Assembly (NCBI GenBank): GCA_028023455.1
Contig: JAQFVV010006215.1
Location: forward strand, 8,568,950-8,632,949
From: Epiperipatus broadwayi
Lineage: Eukaryota > Onychophora > Udeonychophora > Euonychophora > Peripatidae
Reading direction: 5' to 3'
DNA length: 64,000 nt
A program made the position numbers and the translations under genes. Positions 60,357 to 64,000 of the stretch are shown in pieces. The notes below the pieces were generated by a model, which saw only the letters and a program-made list of their open reading frames with translations, ran no database searches and was not told the DNA's origin. The stretch's first letter is position 1, and each line of letters starts with the position of its first letter.

Positions 60357-60815
60357 CAGTGAACTTTTAACATTTAGTCAAAACAATCAATTTCTCCAAA
60401 CATTTGCTACTGATAATTTATCGCAATTCTGAACTTAGAAAATATTAAAAGTTCTCATTTCTATTGATCTTTTTTTACTTTTATAATTATATTTAATAAA
60501 ATTTCAACTTTTTAAGTATTTAAAATGTATTAAATGATGATAGTAGAAAAAAAAAAGTCTGCTCTAAAAAAGTTATAAAAATTGTTATTTTAGAGATGTG
60601 TGTAAACGCACTCACACATACATATATAATTTTTAAAAAGGAGTGAAGATGAAGAAAAATAAAAAGTATTGTATTTTTAAGTTTTGTATTAATTTAAGTG
60701 ATAATATAAGATTATGATAAAAAAAAACTTTTATTTTTGGTTTATCTAAAAATCTTTATTAATCATTATAAAATCAAGTAGGTGGGATTTAAAGGTGACC
60801 TTTATTACCTTAATG

Positions 60816-61779
60816 CAGCAGATCTTAACTGTTTAGTATCTGTGGCATAACTTTCCATATCAGATTTAATCGTACTTCCCTTCTGTAGTGTTTTGTAACA
60901 AATGGCAGACATGTTTGTACACTCCGGAAAAACTAGAATGTATTTGAGAAGTTGTTTTTAGATTGCGCGCTGATAACTGTGGAATTTAATTAAGGCATTG
61001 ACGTAGCTGATTGCAAATATTTCTGGATAAGAGACGATACCTTATTGGACGGTGTATTAATTGTTGCAGTTATCAGAAAGTGATAAGAAGACTGGGTAAC
61101 AACTACGCAGTGTAATATAGAGAGTAGTAGAGAGCAGTCACGCAGTAGCAAGTTGCAGACCATTCATTTGGAGAGCATCCGCTTGCAGACCATTCATTGA
61201 AGAGCAGTCAGTGCAGACCATTTGTTGGAGAGCATCCGTGGCAGAGCATTTGTTGCAGACCATTTGTTTGGAGAGCATCCATTGCAGAGAATACAGGGTA
61301 TATTCAGAGCATTCATTGCAGACCATTTATTGGAGAGCATACGCAGCACAGCATTAGTTGCAAGAGAACATCATGGGAATTGAACATAGTTATTTGCTGA
61401 CTGCACAGTCATACTTGTGGATATAACATTTACACAGTCAGACTGGCGGATATAACACCTTCCAATGATTTTTTGGAGCCCTATTTTTTTTTTCTATATT
61501 TATTTTTCTTTTGTTGCTGATATGCAGAAATAACTCTAAAATTCTGCTTGAATAAAATATTTATTTTGTTACTTATATGTATTTATCTATTTTTAAAAAG
61601 TGGCATTTTATTTTTATATTAACAGAATATATTTTTTTTTATTTTGGTTTTGGTTTCAATAAATAGTTGTTGTGTTTTTCAAAAGTTTTGCCTATTTATC
61701 ATGTCTTTCCCCTCCTTTTTATTATTGTGCACTTCCTCTCCTCTTTCGGGATGCACACCAGATATGTTGAGAATTACTG
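60816..61779. mobile_element. Non-autonomous hAT element with internal minisatellite
   Basis: The left end is CAGCAGATCTTAACTG and the right end, as reverse complement, is CAGTAATTCTCAACATATC. Both fit the hAT end pattern CAGxGxTTCTCAAC. Flanking 8-bp target copies are CCTTAATG (60808-60815) and CTTTAATG (61780-61787), with one change. The 964-bp interior is less AT-rich than its surroundings, has no transposase, and holds a tandem repeat at 61140-61345. It needs a transposase from elsewhere; the hAT pseudogene at 24.4-25.3 kb shows the superfamily was present. Confidence 0.75.
61140..61345 (+). repeat. Degenerate minisatellite inside the hAT element
   Basis: Units of about 28-30 bp centre on TTGCAGACCATT and GGAGAGCATCC, with at least five recognisable copies and some truncated ones. 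Short frames across it repeat a VCNxC pattern only because the DNA repeats. Confidence 0.8.
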
Positions 61780-62039
61780 CTTTAATGACAACTAAATAGT
61801 TCTAAAAAGAATTATATAAATGTTCACACACAGATATATGTCATTTACCATTAGTTCAGTGCTAGCTTTGGGATCGCAAAAACTTTGCAACTTTGAACAA
61901 AAAAAATACACAATACTTTATTGTATTAGTATTAAATAACAAATGAAATAGTTTAAAATGATCTAATAAACACTATACATTACAAATAAATTATTCTAAT
62001 TTTGACTATTTTCAAATATCTGAAAATACTTCAGTAGAT

Positions 62040-62445
62040 AAAAGTTACAGAGATACAAAGGGGTTCCCAAAAAAAATCGAGAATTTTGTAATAAAAAATT
62101 GTGTATTTATTTTTAGGTATAACCAATTGAATCTTTAAAGTATTGTCCATTTGATGCACTGCATTGGTCTAAATGTGTTTTTCACTTTACAAGGCAGTTC
62201 TGAAACTTTTGCATTGTGATACTTTTTAATGCCTCCATTTTTTTTTCCACCACTTCCAAATTCATAAAACTTTCTTTTGAGACATCTTTTATTCAAGGAA
62301 ATAAAAACAAATTGCACAATGTGAGACTGGATGAATATGGCAGGTGGATAAAGTGACAAATGCTGTTTTTGTTTTAAAAAAAATTCACAGTCAAGGATTT
62401 GTCAGCACTGGTGTGTTATCTTGGTGAAGAGGGATAGAGATACCA
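62040..62445. other. Unclassified sequence, possible transposase remnant, interrupted by the LINE
   Basis: A minus frame of 74 codons (62135-62359) and the short stretch after the LINE (63835-64000) read as broken protein on the minus strand (QNSFVKTFYL, KCPNLWQNGEY). The start, GGGGTTCCCAAAAAAAATCG, looks like a DNA-transposon end. I cannot assign a family. The LINE at 62446-63826 seems to have landed inside it. Confidence 0.3.
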
Positions 62446-62452
62446 TTAATAG

Positions 62453-63713
62453 ATGGCAAAGGAGTATATACTTTGTCGGGTCTTTTTTTTTGCAGATGAT
62501 ATCTTTTTACGTGCAGAAAGAAGAGAAGATATGGATATTATGTTGAGGACATGTGCAAGGGTGGGTAAAGAGATGGGGATTAGTGAAGAAAAATCAAATA
62601 TAATGATGGTTAATACTGGGGAAAGGGAGGATGTAGTTTTTTTATTGGGGGATATAAAGTTAAGTGTGGTGGATAGATATAGGTATTTGGGAATCATATT
62701 ATGTAATCAGGAAAATTGCTTGGTTGAATGGGAGAAAAAATTAGTAAATGAAGCAAAGAAAAGAAAAGGTTTGGTAAAGAAACTAACAGTATTTTCATAT
62801 AATAAATATGATGTAGCTAGAATTGTATGGAAGGGAGTTGCAATAGCAGGGTTAACATATGGTAATGATGCATTATGTGTTAGTAAAAGGATTTTAGATT
62901 ATTTAGAGAAAGTACAAAGGGAAGTAGGAAGACATGCATTAGATGCAGAGATGTGGACAGCAAAGGAGGCAATTCAAGGAGAAATGGGATGGTCAAGTTT
63001 CTATATGAGAGATGCAAAAAGTAAAATGAAAATGTTTGGTAGGTTGCAGTTTATGGATAGTAAAATAATAGCCAAAATAGTGTTTAATTGGGTTATGAGT
63101 AAAGGGCAGGTAACAAGATGGGTGAGAAAGGTGATGCGGTATGCAAAAGATTTGGATAAAGAATTTATATTGGTATACTTGTATAAAAGGTGGGATGATT
63201 GTGTTAGGAGGATTGTTGAGTGTTATAGTGGTAAGGAATGGGATAAAAGAATAGAAGCATTAATAAAAAATAGGGAGTTGGAGAGATGGAGAAGTAGTAT
63301 GGAGGGTAAGAAGAGTTTAAATATATATAGAAGTAAACGGAATATTGGAAGCGAGTTAATTTATGATAATAGTAAGGAAAGTAGTTTATTGTTTAAGGTT
63401 CGAACAGGATCTTTAGCTAAGAGAATATACATGTAAATGGAAAACTATAGGTGATTTAGCGTGCAAATTGTGTAAGGAATGTATAGAAAATATTAGGCAT
63501 CTGTTGATTGAATGTAAATGCTTGAAAGCAGAAAGGGTACAGATAATGAAGTTATGGGAGAATAGGTATGAACAAAGTGACAATACAGAAAGTGAGTTAC
63601 TAGTTTTTATGCTGGGTTTGCGAAAAGATAAGGGGAATTTTGATTTAAAGGCCATAGAGTTGACAAAGATTATGTTGTGGAAATGGGATGAGGCAGAATA
63701 TGGGAAGACTTAG
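62453..63713 (+). pseudogene. LINE RT C-terminal half and zinc finger
   Basis: The first frame (62453-63436, 327 codons) opens with the FADD catalytic box at about 62490 and holds LVKKLTVFSYNKYDVARIVW, MRDAKSKMKMFGRLQFMD and a Lys/Arg-rich region. A one-base shift near 63430 moves to the second frame, giving CKWKTIGDLACKLCKEC and HLLIECKCLKAERVQIMKLW, a CxxC...H...C zinc-binding domain that ends LINE polyproteins. RT motifs before FADD and any endonuclease are missing by 5' truncation, as expected for incomplete reverse transcription. It is inactive, though the sequence is otherwise hardly decayed. Confidence 0.8.
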
Positions 63714-63800
63714 AGTGGGGAATGGAAAATAAAGTGGCTAACAGGTTTATCTGGGCATAGTTGCTGAGATATTCTTGACTTCGTTTAAGGAGAAGCCAAA

Positions 63801-63824
63801 TACATCACATCACATCACATCACA
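63801..63824 (+). repeat. ACATC tandem tail
   Basis: About four to five ACATC units end the LINE and precede TGAAACTTGTACTCC of the flanking sequence. Confidence 0.9.
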
Positions 63825-64000
63825 TGAAACTTGTACTCCCCATTTTGCCACAAATTGGGACATTTTTATTTTACCACATTATGCAAACATTTCAAAACTT
63901 ATAAGTAAAATGTCTTTACAAATGAATTCTGAGTGAACAATATCACTTGCATGAAAAAAAAATTACCATCATCTTGACACCGAACTTCACTTGTTGCATT

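Larger units (their letters stand above)
62446..63826 (+). mobile_element. 5'-truncated young LINE with ACATC tail
   Basis: This is the 3' half of a non-LTR retrotransposon. Coding begins at the motif C region (FFFADDIFLRAERREDMD), followed by GISEEKSNIMMVN and the DRYRYLGIILC turn, thumb sequence to 63436, and after one frameshift a zinc-binding end CKLCKECIENIRHLLIEC and a stop at 63711. The 3' end, ACATC repeated about four times at 63801-63824, is its tail. The coding strand is very poor in C. The clade differs from the other LINEs here and is not assigned. Confidence 0.8.

Noticed and set aside
61140-61345. Possible CRISPR-like array
   Set aside because: Units are degenerate tandem copies without unique spacers, and the genome is eukaryotic.
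61138-61400. Repetitive short frames with VCNxC pattern
   Set aside because: They result from the minisatellite unit inside the hAT element.
1-64000. Functional tRNA, rRNA or small nuclear RNA genes
   Set aside because: None could be supported; only weak B-box-like pieces inside repeats were seen.
57944-64000. A D' exon following C'
   Set aside because: I looked for the NDSDEG and VYVFSLLATD type coding sequence with an acceptor and did not find it in the remaining window.

Overview
This is a very AT-rich metazoan nuclear window (A+T roughly three quarters by eye). It has spliced coding exons, long introns and a dense load of retroelements and fold-back repeats, and no sign of bacterial gene organisation. 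The host is most likely an invertebrate; the sequence does not let me name the phylum.

The host-gene content is one cadherin-repeat locus on the + strand. I find ten exons with canonical AG/GT borders and compatible phases: A (6903-7079), B (27139-27273), C (27362-27523), D (39127-39326), E (42373-42502), F (42578-42663), G (42781-42865), A' (44295-44471), B' (57559-57693) and C' (57782-57943). Exons A to G add up to 975 nt, or 325 codons, about three extracellular cadherin (EC) domains. A', B' and C' then repeat A, B and C at about 81% protein identity. The window therefore holds the middle of a long cadherin built from a duplicated three-EC exon block, or two tandem cadherin copies. No start exon, transmembrane exon or final exon is visible.

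The introns (up to 20 kb) are filled by mobile elements. From left to right: fold-back repeats (1.2-2.4 kb and 7.5-8.9 kb); a G-depleted tract (10.4-10.8 kb); a minus-strand LINE RT fragment (13.0-13.4 kb); a decayed plus-strand LINE (13.4-20.5 kb) split by a composite with 60-bp terminal inverted repeats that carries a Penelope-like GIY-YIG remnant (15.9-19.4 kb); a hAT/ZBED-type transposase pseudogene (24.4-25.3 kb); an RTE-like LINE scrap (32.3-32.6 kb); a complete but non-autonomous LTR retrotransposon with a gag-like coiled-coil ORF (33.8-38.9 kb); large palindromes (39.8-41.9, 43.2-44.0 and 44.6-45.2 kb); an L1/Tx1-like LINE with an internal deletion (47.5-50.5 kb); a minus-strand LINE (50.5-57.3 kb) whose endonuclease region is split by a second, ORF-less LTR retrotransposon (53.0-57.0 kb); a non-autonomous hAT element with an internal minisatellite (60.8-61.8 kb); and a young LINE 3' half with an ACATC-type tail (62.4-63.8 kb).

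The best leads are the three-EC exon-block duplication with graded divergence, two LTR retrotransposons that share termini, primer-site type and AT-repeat targets, the Penelope-like fragment inside inverted repeats, and the set of long intronic palindromes, which would fold into double-stranded RNA when the cadherin gene is transcribed. All calls come from reading the sequence; no database search was run.
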